Program-made: the position numbers and the translations under genes
Notes under the pieces: model-generated
What the model was told of the DNA's origin: nothing
Database searches by the model: none
What the model saw: the letters and a program-made list of their open reading frames with translations, nothing else
Shown here: piece after piece, positions 17,441 through 24,771 of the stretch
How positions within the stretch are numbered: the first letter of the stretch is position 1
Layout of the letters: every line of letters starts with the position of its first letter
Origin: Poseidonocella sedimentorum
Lineage (GTDB): Bacteria; Pseudomonadota; Alphaproteobacteria; Rhodobacterales; Rhodobacteraceae
Length of the DNA: 64,000 nucleotides
Assembly: GCF_900116005.1 (NCBI RefSeq)
Contig: NZ_FOYI01000006.1
Location: 165,941-229,940, forward strand
Direction of reading: 5' to 3'

Positions 17441-18359
17441 CCAGCCCGTCGCGGGAGAGATCGTGCAGGATGGCGACGAAACGGCGCTGCACCGGGCTCG
17501 GCTCGGTCGCCTGCGCGGTGCAGAGCCCGACGGGGCCGAGCGTGCTGCGTGTGTCGAGCGGGAGCGTGGCGAAACGCCCCTCGGCGATTTCGTCCGCCAC
17601 CACCCCTTGCGAGATGAACCAGATCGCGCGCTGCCCGCGCACGAGGGCGCGGCCGAAACTGGTCGAGACCGTCTCGATCACATCGGTCGGCAGGGCAATC
17701 CCCTGTTCCAGAAGCAGCCGGTCCACGAAGGGGCGGATGATCGACACGGGCCGGGGGATGAGCACCGGGAAATGGGCGTAGGCCTCGGGGCGATGGTCGG
17801 TGAGGAGCGGGTGGCCCTCGGCGACCACGGCGACGACGCGTTCACGAAACAGCGGATCGAAGGCAAGGCCGAGCATGGATTCCGGCGCGGGCAGGCGGCC
17901 GACCACGAGATCGAGCCGGTCGGCACCGAGCTGGTCGAGCAGCACCCGGTTTTCGCCCGTGACGATCGAGAGCCGCGCGTGCATCCCGTCGGCGCGCAGC
18001 CGGGCGACCGCGGCGGGGATGAGCGTGCCCGCGACGGTGGGCAGGGCCCCGATCCGCAACGGGGGCGCGGTGGGCGCATCGAGGGCCTGAACCGCCGCGA
18101 GCGCCTGTTCGGCCTGCGCCAGCGCCTGAGTTGCATGGGGCAACATCGCGGCGCCGAAGGCGGTCAGCCGGATGCCACGGCCATCGCGCTCGGTCAGCGG
18201 CGCGCCCGCCACGTCCTGAAGCTCGCGCAGCGCGCGGCTGAGCGCCGGTTGCGTCACATGCAGCGCCTCGGCGGCGGCGGTCACCGATTTGCGCCGCGCC
18301 ACCTCGACGAAGGCCGCCAGATGGCGCAGCTTCACGCGATTGGAGATACTCATACCCAT
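17430..18359 (-). CDS. pcaQ: LysR-type regulator PcaQ
   Basis: 309 residues: an N-terminal HTH (KLRHLAAFVEVARRKSVTAAAEALHVTQPALSRALRELQ) and a substrate-binding effector domain. PcaQ activates the protocatechuate operon in response to beta-carboxymuconate-type intermediates, and it lies divergently before pcaC as expected. The first two ATGs (18359, 18353) both lie inside a perfect 28-bp palindrome that is the probable PcaQ operator. No ribosome site is visible, so either the message is nearly leaderless or the true start is a little further in. Overlap of operator and start suggests autorepression. Confidence 0.92.
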   Translation of the reverse strand: MGMSISNRVKLRHLAAFVEVARRKSVTAAAEALHVTQPALSRALRELQDVAGAPLTERDGRGIRLTAFGAAMLPHATQALAQAEQALAAVQALDAPTAPPLRIGALPTVAGTLIPAAVARLRADGMHARLSIVTGENRVLLDQLGADRLDLVVGRLPAPESMLGLAFDPLFRERVVAVVAEGHPLLTDHRPEAYAHFPVLIPRPVSIIRPFVDRLLLEQGIALPTDVIETVSTSFGRALVRGQRAIWFISQGVVADEIAEGRFATLPLDTRSTLGPVGLCTAQATEPSPVQRRFVAILHDLSRDGLVSS

Positions 18360-18373
18360 ATTGGTATGAGTAT
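18346..18373. promoter_or_regulatory. Perfect palindrome, probable PcaQ operator
   Basis: Two 11-base arms, ATACTCATACC and GGTATGAGTAT, are exact reverse complements around CATATT. The core ATACC-N6-GGTAT fits the LysR T-N11-A pattern and resembles the ATAACC-N4-GGTTAA type reported for PcaQ in rhizobia. It overlaps the pcaQ start codons and lies about 73 bases before the pcaC start, a suitable place for activation of pca and repression of pcaQ. Confidence 0.85.
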
Positions 18374-18445
18374 AGCGGAAATCATCATTTCACACGACAA
18401 TTTATTGATGGTACTTGAGCCGGGAGACCACGCCGGGAGGGGCCG

Positions 18446-18835
18446 ATGAGCGACGAGACCGCACGACACGCGCTTGGAATGCAGACGCGCCGCAAAGTCC
18501 TCGGGGACGCCCATGTCGATCGGGCCGAGGCCGCGAAGACGCCCTTCGATGAGCCGTTTCAAGAGCTTATCACCGAAGCCGCCTGGGGCCATGTCTGGTC
18601 GCGCGGGACCTGGACGCATCGCGAGCGCTCGATCGTGACGCTTGCGCTGCTCTGCGCCCAGGGGCATTGGGAAGAGGTGGCGATGCACATCAAAGCGACG
18701 GTGAATACCGGAGCGAGCAAAGAGGATATCCGCGAGGTCATCCTGCATGTGGCGATCTATGCCGGGGTTCCGGCGGCCAATCATGCGATCAAGGTGGCCA
18801 AGGCGGCCTTTGCGGACATGGAGGAGGGATCATGA
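18446..18835 (+). CDS. pcaC: 4-Carboxymuconolactone decarboxylase
   Basis: 129 residues, the normal size for stand-alone PcaC, which decarboxylates gamma-carboxymuconolactone to beta-ketoadipate enol-lactone. AhpD-like fold signatures are PFQELITEAAWGHVWSRG, RERSIVTLALLCAQG and HVAIYAGVPAANHA. It is the first gene of the operon; GGGAGGGG precedes the ATG. Its stop overlaps the pcaH start (ATGA). In many relatives pcaD stands before or is fused to pcaC; here it is absent. Confidence 0.96.
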   Translation: MSDETARHALGMQTRRKVLGDAHVDRAEAAKTPFDEPFQELITEAAWGHVWSRGTWTHRERSIVTLALLCAQGHWEEVAMHIKATVNTGASKEDIREVILHVAIYAGVPAANHAIKVAKAAFADMEEGS

Positions 18836-19569
18836 CAAATTCACCGCCCCCGGGCACGTTTTTCCAGCGCGATTTCACCTGGCATCCGCCCGCGCTCACG
18901 CCCGGCTACAAGACCAGCGTGACCCGCGCGCCGCAGCGGGCGCGCATCGCCTATGACAACACGGTGACCGAGCTCACCGGGCCGACGTTCGGCCACAACA
19001 TCATCGGCGAGCTCGACAATGACCTCACGCTCAACTACGCGCGCCCCGGCCACTCGGCCCAGGGGCCGCGGATCATCGTGCATGGGCATGTGCTCGACGA
19101 GGAGGCGCGGCCCGTACCCAACGTGCTCGTGGAGTTCTGGCAGGCCAACGCCGGTGGGCGCTACCGCCACAAGAAGGACAGCTACCTCGCCCCGCTCGAT
19201 CCCGATTTCGGCGGCTGCGGCCGGACCGTGACCGACGCGGAGGGGCGCTATCACTTCCGCACCATCCTGCCGGGGCCCTATCCCTGGCCCAACGGGGTCA
19301 ATGACTGGCGCCCGGCGCACATCCACTTCTCGCTCTTCGGTCATGGCTTTGCCCAGCGGCTGATCACCCAGATGTACTTCGAAGGCGATCCGCATATCGA
19401 CATCTGCCCCATCCTCCAGACGATCCCCAGCAAGGCCGCGATCGACACGCTCGTCGCCCGGCTGGACATGAACCACACCGTGCCGATGGACGCGCGCGCC
19501 TATCGGATGGATTTCGTCCTGCGGGGCCAGCGACAGACGCTCTTTGAAAACAAGATGGAGGGGATGTGA
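18832..19569 (+). CDS. pcaH: Protocatechuate 3,4-dioxygenase beta subunit
   Basis: 245 residues, the iron-binding subunit of the intradiol dioxygenase that cleaves protocatechuate to beta-carboxy-cis,cis-muconate. The Fe(III) ligands are seen as Tyr in GGRYRHKKDSY, Tyr in PGPYPWPNGVNDW and the two His in WRPAHIHFSLFG. The N-terminal PCDO_beta_N region (FTWHPPALTPGYKTSVTRAP) identifies it as beta. It is translationally coupled to pcaC upstream and to pcaG directly downstream. Confidence 0.97.
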   Translation: MTNSPPPGTFFQRDFTWHPPALTPGYKTSVTRAPQRARIAYDNTVTELTGPTFGHNIIGELDNDLTLNYARPGHSAQGPRIIVHGHVLDEEARPVPNVLVEFWQANAGGRYRHKKDSYLAPLDPDFGGCGRTVTDAEGRYHFRTILPGPYPWPNGVNDWRPAHIHFSLFGHGFAQRLITQMYFEGDPHIDICPILQTIPSKAAIDTLVARLDMNHTVPMDARAYRMDFVLRGQRQTLFENKMEGM

Positions 19570-20174
19570 TGCGCTATCTCAAGGAAACGCCCTCCCAGAC
19601 GGCTGGACCTTACGTCCATATCGGCTGCGTGCCGAGCTTCGCCGGGCTGGAGGGCATGTTCGGCGGCAGGGATCTTGGCGACAAGATGATCACCGGCGAC
19701 GCGAAAGGCGAGCGGATCACGCTTACAGGTCATGTCCATGACGGCACCGGGATGGCCATCCGCGACGCGCTGCTGGAGATCTGGCAGGCCGATGCGGCGG
19801 GGCTCTACAACAGCCCGCAGGAGCGGCGCGGCGCGGCCGATCCGCATTTCACCGGCTGGGGCCGTCAGCCCACCGATGGCGAGACCGGCCGTTACCGGTT
19901 CGAGACGATCAAGCCCGGCCCCGTGCCCTGGTCCGACGGGCGCATGCAGGCGCCGCATATCCTCGTCTGGATCGTCGCGCGCGGGATCAACATGGGCCTC
20001 GCCACCCGGGTCTATTTCGATGACGAGCAGGAGGCCAACGCGGCCGATCCCCTGCTGGCGCGGATCGAGCACCGCGATCGCATCCCGACGCTGCTGGCGC
20101 GGCGCGAGGGCGACACCTATCACTTCGACATTCATTTGCAGGGCCCCGATGAAACCATCTTCTTCGACATCTGA
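19569..20174 (+). CDS. pcaG: Protocatechuate 3,4-dioxygenase alpha subunit
   Basis: 201 residues, partner of PcaH in the (alpha-beta) dioxygenase. It starts with the typical YLKETPSQTAGPYVHIGC and keeps the fold (ALLEIWQADAAGLYN, RFETIKPGPVPWSDGR, APHILVWIVARGINMGL) but lacks the full Tyr/His iron set, as normal for alpha chains. A GTG at 19566 directly precedes the ATG used here. Its 3' end overlaps the BKACE start by 26 bases. Confidence 0.96.
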   Translation: MRYLKETPSQTAGPYVHIGCVPSFAGLEGMFGGRDLGDKMITGDAKGERITLTGHVHDGTGMAIRDALLEIWQADAAGLYNSPQERRGAADPHFTGWGRQPTDGETGRYRFETIKPGPVPWSDGRMQAPHILVWIVARGINMGLATRVYFDDEQEANAADPLLARIEHRDRIPTLLARREGDTYHFDIHLQGPDETIFFDI

Positions 20175-21012
20175 GAGCGTTGCGGGCAAGCCCTGCATCC
20201 TGTGCTGCGCCATCACCGGCAGCGTGCCGACCAAGGCCGCGAACCCGGCCGTGCCGATCTCGATCTCCGAACAGGTCGAGAGCAGCCATGCGGCCGTCGA
20301 GGCCGGCGCGTCGATCATCCATGCCCATGTGCGCAATGACGACGAGACCCCGAGCTCGGACCCGGAGAAATTCGCGCGCCTCAAGGAGGGGCTGGAGAAA
20401 CACTGCCCCGGCGTGATCATTCAGTTCTCCACCGGCGGGCGCTCCGGCGCGGGCCAGGCGCGGGGCGGAATGCTCTCGCTGCGTCCCGACATGGCCTCGC
20501 TCTCGGTCGGCTCGAACAACTTTCCCACGCGCGTCTACGAGAACCCGCCCGATCTGGTGGCCTGGCTCGCCGAGGAGATGGTCAAATACGAGATCATGCC
20601 CGAGGTCGAGGCGTTTGATTTGTCCCACATCCTTCAGGCAATTCGGATGCACGAGGAGGGCAAGCTTTACGGGCGGCTCTATGTGCAGTTCGTGATGAAC
20701 GTGAAAAACGCGATGCCGGCGGACAAGGAGGTCTTCGACTTCTACGCCCATATCATGGCGACGCGCGCGCCCGAGGCGGCGTGGTGCGCGGCGGGCATCG
20801 GTCCGACGCAGCATGTGGTCAACGAATGGGCCATCGCGGCGGGTGGGCACACCCGGGCCGGACTTGAGGACAACGTCCGGCTCGATCGCGAAACGCTCGC
20901 GCCCTCCAACGCCGCGCTGATCGCCCGGGCGGCGGAGATTTGCGCGAAATACGACCGGCCCGTGGCAAGCCCGGCGCAGGCGCGCGAGATCCTCGGCCTG
21001 CGCTCCGCATGA
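20149..21012 (+). CDS. Beta-keto acid cleavage enzyme (BKACE, DUF849)
   Basis: 287 residues of the DUF849 family, whose founder Kce converts 3-keto-5-aminohexanoate plus acetyl-CoA to acetoacetate and a CoA ester. The zinc site HxH is visible (His58 and His60 in SIIHAHVRND), as are FSTGGRSG and the C-terminal GHTRAGLEDNVR. Sitting between pcaG and pcaB, it most likely acts on beta-ketoadipate with acetyl-CoA to give acetoacetate and succinyl-CoA, replacing the PcaIJ/PcaF steps. This is an inference from context and the known family reaction. The ATG at 20149 is inside pcaG. Confidence 0.9.
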   Translation: MKPSSSTSESVAGKPCILCCAITGSVPTKAANPAVPISISEQVESSHAAVEAGASIIHAHVRNDDETPSSDPEKFARLKEGLEKHCPGVIIQFSTGGRSGAGQARGGMLSLRPDMASLSVGSNNFPTRVYENPPDLVAWLAEEMVKYEIMPEVEAFDLSHILQAIRMHEEGKLYGRLYVQFVMNVKNAMPADKEVFDFYAHIMATRAPEAAWCAAGIGPTQHVVNEWAIAAGGHTRAGLEDNVRLDRETLAPSNAALIARAAEICAKYDRPVASPAQAREILGLRSA

Positions 21013-22070
21013 GCGGATTTGCCGGCGATCCGCTGCTCTCGGCGCTCTTCGGGGACGCCGAGATTGCCGGGCTGACCGGATCGGACGCCTGGGCCGCGCG
21101 GATGATCGAGGTCGAGGCGGGCTACGCGGCGGCGCTCGGCCGCGCGGGCCGGGTGCATCCCGATCTCGGCGACGAGGCGGCGGATGCGATCCGCGCCGTC
21201 CGCCCGGACCTTTCCGCGCTTGCTTTGGGCATGGCGCGCGACGGGGTGGCCGTCCCGGCGCTGGTGCGGCAGATCAAGGCGGCGCTGCCCGAGCGGCTTC
21301 ACGATGCGGTGCACACCGGGCTCACCAGTCAGGACGTGATGGACAGCGCGTTTGCGCTCTGCCTCAAAGCCGCGCTGCCGGTCTTCCGCGGGCGTATCGA
21401 AGCGGTGCAGCAGGCGCTGGAGGCGCTTGCGGCGCAATTCGGGGATCATCCGCTGATGGCCCGCACGCGGATGCAGGCGGCCTTGCCGGTGACGGTGGCC
21501 CATCGCATCGAAGCCTGGCGCCGGCCTTTTGAAGATCACCTTGCGCGTTTGGACGCGCTGGAGCTGCGCCTGCTGAGGCTGCAATTCGGCGGACCTGTCG
21601 GCGCCCGATATCTCGACCAAGCGGAGCAGATCAACGCAGCCCTCGCCGCCGCTCTCGGGCTCAGCCCGGTGCCATCGGCGTGGCACAGCGACCGCAGCGC
21701 CCTTGCCGAACTCGGCGGCTGGCTCTCACTGGTCAGCGGAAGCTTGGGTAAGATCGGGCAGGACATCGCGCTCATGGCGCAGCAAGGGCTCGATGAGATT
21801 CGTCTGGCCGGTGGCGGCGGATCCTCCGCCATGGCCCACAAGCAAAACCCCGTGGGCGCCGAAGTGCTCGTCACACTCGCCCGCGCCAACGCCGCGCGTC
21901 TCGGCGGGCTGCATCAGGCGCTCGTGCATGAGCAAGAGCGCTCCGGTGCGGCGTGGTCGCTGGAGTGGATGCTGCTGCCCCAGATGCTGGAGAGCACGGG
22001 GCGAGGCCTGTCGCTGGCTTTTGAGCTGTTGGGGCAGGTTGAGCGGATGGGTAGCCCGGACGAGACATAA
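21009..22070 (+). CDS. pcaB: 3-Carboxy-cis,cis-muconate cycloisomerase
   Basis: 353 residues of the fumarase/aspartase superfamily; it lactonises the ring-cleavage product made by PcaGH. The superfamily signature GSSAMAHKQNP is intact, as are HTGLTSQDVMDSA and RTRMQAALPVT. It is somewhat shorter than the ~450-residue PcaB of pseudomonads but of usual length for roseobacter PcaB. The start overlaps the BKACE stop (ATGA). It is the last gene of the operon; about 176 bases without a gene follow before acpS. Confidence 0.95.
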   Translation: MSGFAGDPLLSALFGDAEIAGLTGSDAWAARMIEVEAGYAAALGRAGRVHPDLGDEAADAIRAVRPDLSALALGMARDGVAVPALVRQIKAALPERLHDAVHTGLTSQDVMDSAFALCLKAALPVFRGRIEAVQQALEALAAQFGDHPLMARTRMQAALPVTVAHRIEAWRRPFEDHLARLDALELRLLRLQFGGPVGARYLDQAEQINAALAAALGLSPVPSAWHSDRSALAELGGWLSLVSGSLGKIGQDIALMAQQGLDEIRLAGGGGSSAMAHKQNPVGAEVLVTLARANAARLGGLHQALVHEQERSGAAWSLEWMLLPQMLESTGRGLSLAFELLGQVERMGSPDET

Positions 22071-22246
22071 ACGGCGCGGAATCAAGGCCGAAGGCCGCCG
22101 CGTCATCGACGGGCCGCCCCACGGCACGGCGATTGGCAGACACTTTCGCCCAACTCAGAGGCCTTCCGATGCTTCACGATAAAGCGAGCTGATCAATCGG
22201 CGGGTCGCCGCACCTCGGCCCGTCAATGACGCGGCTTGTTGCTCGA

Positions 22247-22651
22247 TCACCCGGCGATCGGTCGCGCTTCGATCACGACGAAAGCCTGCGCCCAGGGATG
22301 ATCGTCGGTCAGGGTGACGTGGATGAGCGCGTCGTGCCCCGGCGGTGTCATCGCGGCGAGCCGCTCGGCGGCCCAGCCGGTGACCTCCATGACCGGTTGG
22401 CCGGTCCTGAGGTTCGAGACTGCCATGTCCTTCCAGGAAATGCCCATCCGCAGCCCGGTGCCGAGCGCCTTGGAGCAGGCTTCTTTCGCGGCCCAACGTT
22501 TGGCATAAGTCCCGGCGACATCGGCGCGGCGCTCGGCCTTGGCCTGTTCGACCTCGGTGAAGACACGGTTGCGAAACCGGTCACCATGCCGCTCCAGAAC
22601 CGCCGCGATCCGCTCGATATTTGCCAGATCCGTGCCGATGCCGAGGATCAT
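22247..22651 (-). CDS. acpS: Holo-[acyl-carrier-protein] synthase
   Basis: 134 residues. AcpS transfers 4'-phosphopantetheine from CoA to acyl carrier protein. The Mg-binding head [14 protein letters not shown] and the signature [15 protein letters not shown] are intact, and the length is normal. It is the last gene of a leftward overlapping chain pdxJ - hypothetical - acpS (4-base overlaps). The conserved alphaproteobacterial order pdxJ-acpS supports the call. The product is cytosolic and essential. Confidence 0.95.
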   Translation of the reverse strand: MILGIGTDLANIERIAAVLERHGDRFRNRVFTEVEQAKAERRADVAGTYAKRWAAKEACSKALGTGLRMGISWKDMAVSNLRTGQPVMEVTGWAAERLAAMTPPGHDALIHVTLTDDHPWAQAFVVIEARPIAG

Positions 22652-23316
22652 TCTATTGATCCGTCGGAGGGGATGTCGTGCAGTAAGTCTTCCGGAAGGC
22701 TCTCAGCCCTTCCCCACATCCACGGCGCCTTGAATTGAGGCAAGGAAATCCCAGCGTTGCGTGCCGCATCATACGCGTCTTCCGGGCCTCGCTTCATCAA
22801 ATTCCATATCTCCGAGCCTTTTGGCACATCTTCGTAACTGGGAAGCACCTCGCGGATCATAGCCTTGCAATCGAACTGATCGACCGCGGTCTGACGAGCG
22901 GCTTCGGCGTCACCATCGCTTGCGAGCGCCGCCTCCAGCCCGGCCATCTCGGCTGCGGTAGCGCAGGTATCCTGAACCTCAAGGGCCAGCCCACCGGCGA
23001 TGACCGCAATGCCTGCCAGGGGAACGGCCTTACCCCCTGCCGACGCGATGCTGCGCGCAGCGGCGTGTTGTGCGCGGCGCTTCACTCGCTGAGCCGTCTG
23101 ACGAACGATTTGCTTCTGTGCAACCCTTGCACGGGCGTCTCGCGCCGCAGCTGTTGTGATGCCGATGCCGGTGAGAGCAGCCGAAGCCGCGGTGTAGACC
23201 CCGCTGACCATCAGCATCGCGACATTGAAGAAGAGCGAAACCGTGAAGACCAGAATTATGAGCGCTTTCACGCAACGCCTGAAGACCCCGGCCAGTGCGA
23301 GGAGGAGCCGCATCAT
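22648..23316 (-). CDS. Hypothetical protein with N-terminal membrane segments
   Basis: 222 residues that I do not recognise. Residues ~5-45 form one or two hydrophobic segments (LLLALAGVF...[24 protein letters not shown]). A basic Ala/Arg-rich stretch follows (~55-90), then a short hydrophobic stretch [16 protein letters not shown] (~98-113), and an acidic, soluble tail with two Cys (CATAAEM, FDCKAMI). Its overlap with pdxJ upstream and acpS downstream makes it a genuine co-translated gene. It looks like a membrane-anchored protein with a cytosolic or periplasmic C-terminus. Confidence 0.75.
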   Translation of the reverse strand: MMRLLLALAGVFRRCVKALIILVFTVSLFFNVAMLMVSGVYTAASAALTGIGITTAAARDARARVAQKQIVRQTAQRVKRRAQHAAARSIASAGGKAVPLAGIAVIAGGLALEVQDTCATAAEMAGLEAALASDGDAEAARQTAVDQFDCKAMIREVLPSYEDVPKGSEIWNLMKRGPEDAYDAARNAGISLPQFKAPWMWGRAESLPEDLLHDIPSDGSIE

Positions 23317-24071
23317 GCGCGTCCCGGCGCGCTGTCCATCAGGCGGCGCATCTCGGCGATCGCCGGCTCCAGCCCGAGAAAGATCGCCTCGCCGATCAGG
23401 AAATGGCCGATGTTGAGCTCCATCACCTCGGGAAACGCGGCGATGGGCGCGACGGTGTCATAGGTCAGCCCGTGGCCCGCGTGGACTTCCAGCCCCAGCG
23501 AATGGGCGAAACCCGACATTTCGCGTAGGGCCTCCAGCTCGCGGTCGCGCGCGGCGAAATCTCCCTCGGCATGGGCGTCGCAATAGGCGCCGGTGTGGAG
23601 CTCGATGACCTGCGCGCCGATGCGGTGCGCGGCCTCGATCTGGCGGCGGTCGGCGGCGATGAAGATCGACACCCGGCAGCCCGCCTCGCGCAGCGGCGCG
23701 ATGAAATGGGCCAGCCGGTTTTCCTCGCGCGCGACCTCCAGCCCGCCCTCGGTTGTCCGCTCCTCGCGCTTTTCGGGCACGATGCAGACCGCATGGGGCC
23801 GGTGGCGCAGGGCGATCTTCTGCATCTCGTCGGTGGCGGCCATCTCGAAGTTGAGCGGCACCGAAAGCACCTCCATCAAGCCTTCGATATCGGCGTCCGA
23901 GATATGGCGGCGATCCTCGCGCAGGTGGGCGGTGATCCCGTCGGCGCCGGCGCCTTCGGCGAGCTTGGCGGCCCGTAGCGGATCGGGATAGGCGCCCCCG
24001 CGGGCATTTCGCACGGTGGCCACATGGTCGATATTGACCCCGAGCCTCAATTTGCCGGTTGTCGTCGTCAT
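23313..24071 (-). CDS. pdxJ: Pyridoxine 5'-phosphate synthase
   Basis: 252-residue TIM-barrel enzyme that condenses 1-deoxyxylulose 5-phosphate with 3-amino-1-hydroxyacetone 1-phosphate to make pyridoxine 5'-phosphate. The start [18 protein letters not shown], the catalytic [12 protein letters not shown], and the phosphate-binding [11 protein letters not shown] and [14 protein letters not shown] are all present. It is the first gene of the overlapping pdxJ-hypothetical-acpS unit. Full length and highly typical. Confidence 0.97.
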   Translation of the reverse strand: MTTTTGKLRLGVNIDHVATVRNARGGAYPDPLRAAKLAEGAGADGITAHLREDRRHISDADIEGLMEVLSVPLNFEMAATDEMQKIALRHRPHAVCIVPEKREERTTEGGLEVAREENRLAHFIAPLREAGCRVSIFIAADRRQIEAAHRIGAQVIELHTGAYCDAHAEGDFAARDRELEALREMSGFAHSLGLEVHAGHGLTYDTVAPIAAFPEVMELNIGHFLIGEAIFLGLEPAIAEMRRLMDSAPGRA

Positions 24072-24107
24072 TCTGCTGCGCCTCAGGCTGGTATTTCGCG
24101 CCGCACC

Positions 24108-24758
24108 CTACTCGGTCCCCGCGGTGGCGTCAGCCTGTTTCTTCTTGGCGCGCAGCGCATCCCACTTGGCCTTGATCATGCCCTTGCGCCGGTTCTGATA
24201 GACCCGGATCACGGGCACGCAGAGCGCGTACATCACCAGCGCCGAAATCAGCCCCGGCAGGATCCCGCCGAGTAGATAGGGCCAGAACACCTCGTCCCAG
24301 AAAATGCGCAACTGCGCCCAGTCCTGCGCGCGATGGTCGAAGATCGCCCCGATATTGGCCAGCAAATCATGCGCCGCGCCGCGGAACTTGCCGAAGAGCG
24401 AGCGATCGGAATCGGTGAAATGTGTGCCCAGCAGGAAATGGCCGAACTTGAGCGAGATCACAGCGATGGGCACATAGGTCAGCGGATTGCCGAAGAATGT
24501 ACCCAGAATGGCGGCGAGCACATTGCCGCGCACGATGAGCGCCAGCAGTGCGGCGATGAAGAAATGCAGTCCGTAGAACGGAGTGAACGCAGTGAAGACG
24601 CCGACCGCGATGCCCCGGCCGATCATCTCGGGCGTGCCGGGCAGGCGGGTCAGACGGTGGCGAACGTAGTGGAAGGCCCGGGTCCAGCCGCCGCGCGGGT
24701 AAAGAAACTCTGCGGCGATCCGCAGAGCCCCACGCTTGTTGCGGCGCTTGAATACCAC
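24108..24758 (-). CDS. DUF2062 domain membrane protein
   Basis: About 216 residues with the DUF2062 core: LPGTPEMIGRGIAVGVFTAFTPFYGLHF then hydrophobic helices, NVLAAILGTFFGNPLTYVPIA, and a C-terminal helix pair near residues 160-185 followed by a Lys-rich tail. The function is unknown; it is an inner-membrane protein common next to spoT/rsh and pdxJ in alphaproteobacteria. I chose the GTG at 24758 because GAAAGGAA lies 7 bases upstream; the longer frame from 24818 would overlap the rsh gene by 47 bases and lacks such a site. Confidence 0.8.
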   Translation of the reverse strand: MVFKRRNKRGALRIAAEFLYPRGGWTRAFHYVRHRLTRLPGTPEMIGRGIAVGVFTAFTPFYGLHFFIAALLALIVRGNVLAAILGTFFGNPLTYVPIAVISLKFGHFLLGTHFTDSDRSLFGKFRGAAHDLLANIGAIFDHRAQDWAQLRIFWDEVFWPYLLGGILPGLISALVMYALCVPVIRVYQNRRKGMIKAKWDALRAKKKQADATAGTE

Positions 24759-24771
24759 CCCGGGGTTCCTT

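Noticed and set aside
22071..22246. Search for a regulatory RNA or terminator after pcaB
   Set aside because: Several GC-rich partial inverted repeats are present but none is long or followed by T residues.
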